Source: Actinomycetes bacterium
Lineage (GTDB): Bacteria > Actinomycetota > Actinomycetes > Mycobacteriales > Mycobacteriaceae
Reading direction: 5' to 3'
Assembly: GCA_022600695.1 (NCBI GenBank)
Contig: JAHZJY010000102.1
Span: forward strand, 1 to 7,154
Length of the DNA stretch: 7,154 bases
A program made the translations under genes and the position numbers. How positions within the stretch are numbered: position 1 is the stretch's first letter; every line of letters starts with the position of its first letter. The notes under the pieces are model-generated. The model did not search any database and was not told the DNA's origin. It worked only from the letters and a program-made list of their open reading frames with translations. Shown piece after piece: positions 5,832 through 7,154 of this stretch.

Positions 5832-7154
<1,323 letters not shown>

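Overview
This is a GC-rich, gene-dense piece of chromosome that looks actinobacterial and most likely mycobacterial (Mycobacterium sensu lato). The proteins closely resemble what I remember of the Mycobacterium tuberculosis (Mtb) Rv3696c-Rv3709c neighbourhood: glycerol kinase, an Rv3699-like methyltransferase, an Rv3698-like glutamate-cysteine-ligase-family protein, Rv3705c-, Rv3705A- and Rv3707c-like proteins, asd and ask. Assignments rest on reading the translations and on recall of these families; no database search was run.

Layout, left to right. (1) The N-terminal half of glpK on the minus strand, running off the left edge. (2) Diverging from it on the plus strand, a class I SAM-dependent methyltransferase followed 40 bp later by a GCS2/glutamate-cysteine-ligase-like protein. 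These two form a probable operon. (3) Convergent with that pair after only 19 bp, two minus-strand genes for cell-envelope proteins: a secreted PknH_C-like sensor-domain protein and a single-pass membrane protein. (4) A 136-bp divergent intergenic region, then a small plus-strand gene of unknown function (95 aa) whose start region is duplicated in tandem. (5) A minus-strand operon entering from the right edge: ask (3' end only), asd, and an exported DUF4185 protein. The gaps are 2 and 5 bp, which suggests translational coupling.

Together the genes cover glycerol phosphorylation, the first two steps of aspartate-family biosynthesis (lysine/DAP, threonine, methionine), and envelope functions. 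DUF4185 proteins include endo-D-arabinanases (GH183), so the ask-asd-DUF4185 operon joins peptidoglycan precursor supply with a probable cell-wall glycan hydrolase.

The most notable point is an absence. In Mtb, as I recall it, the ergothioneine cluster egtABCDE lies between the Rv3698/Rv3699 pair and Rv3705c. Here those flanks are directly joined with 19 bp between them. The cluster has been lost, was moved elsewhere, or was never at this site. The retained pair of a glutamate-cysteine-ligase-like protein and a methyltransferase has no established pathway that I know of. No tRNA, rRNA, CRISPR, insertion sequence or prophage signal was seen.
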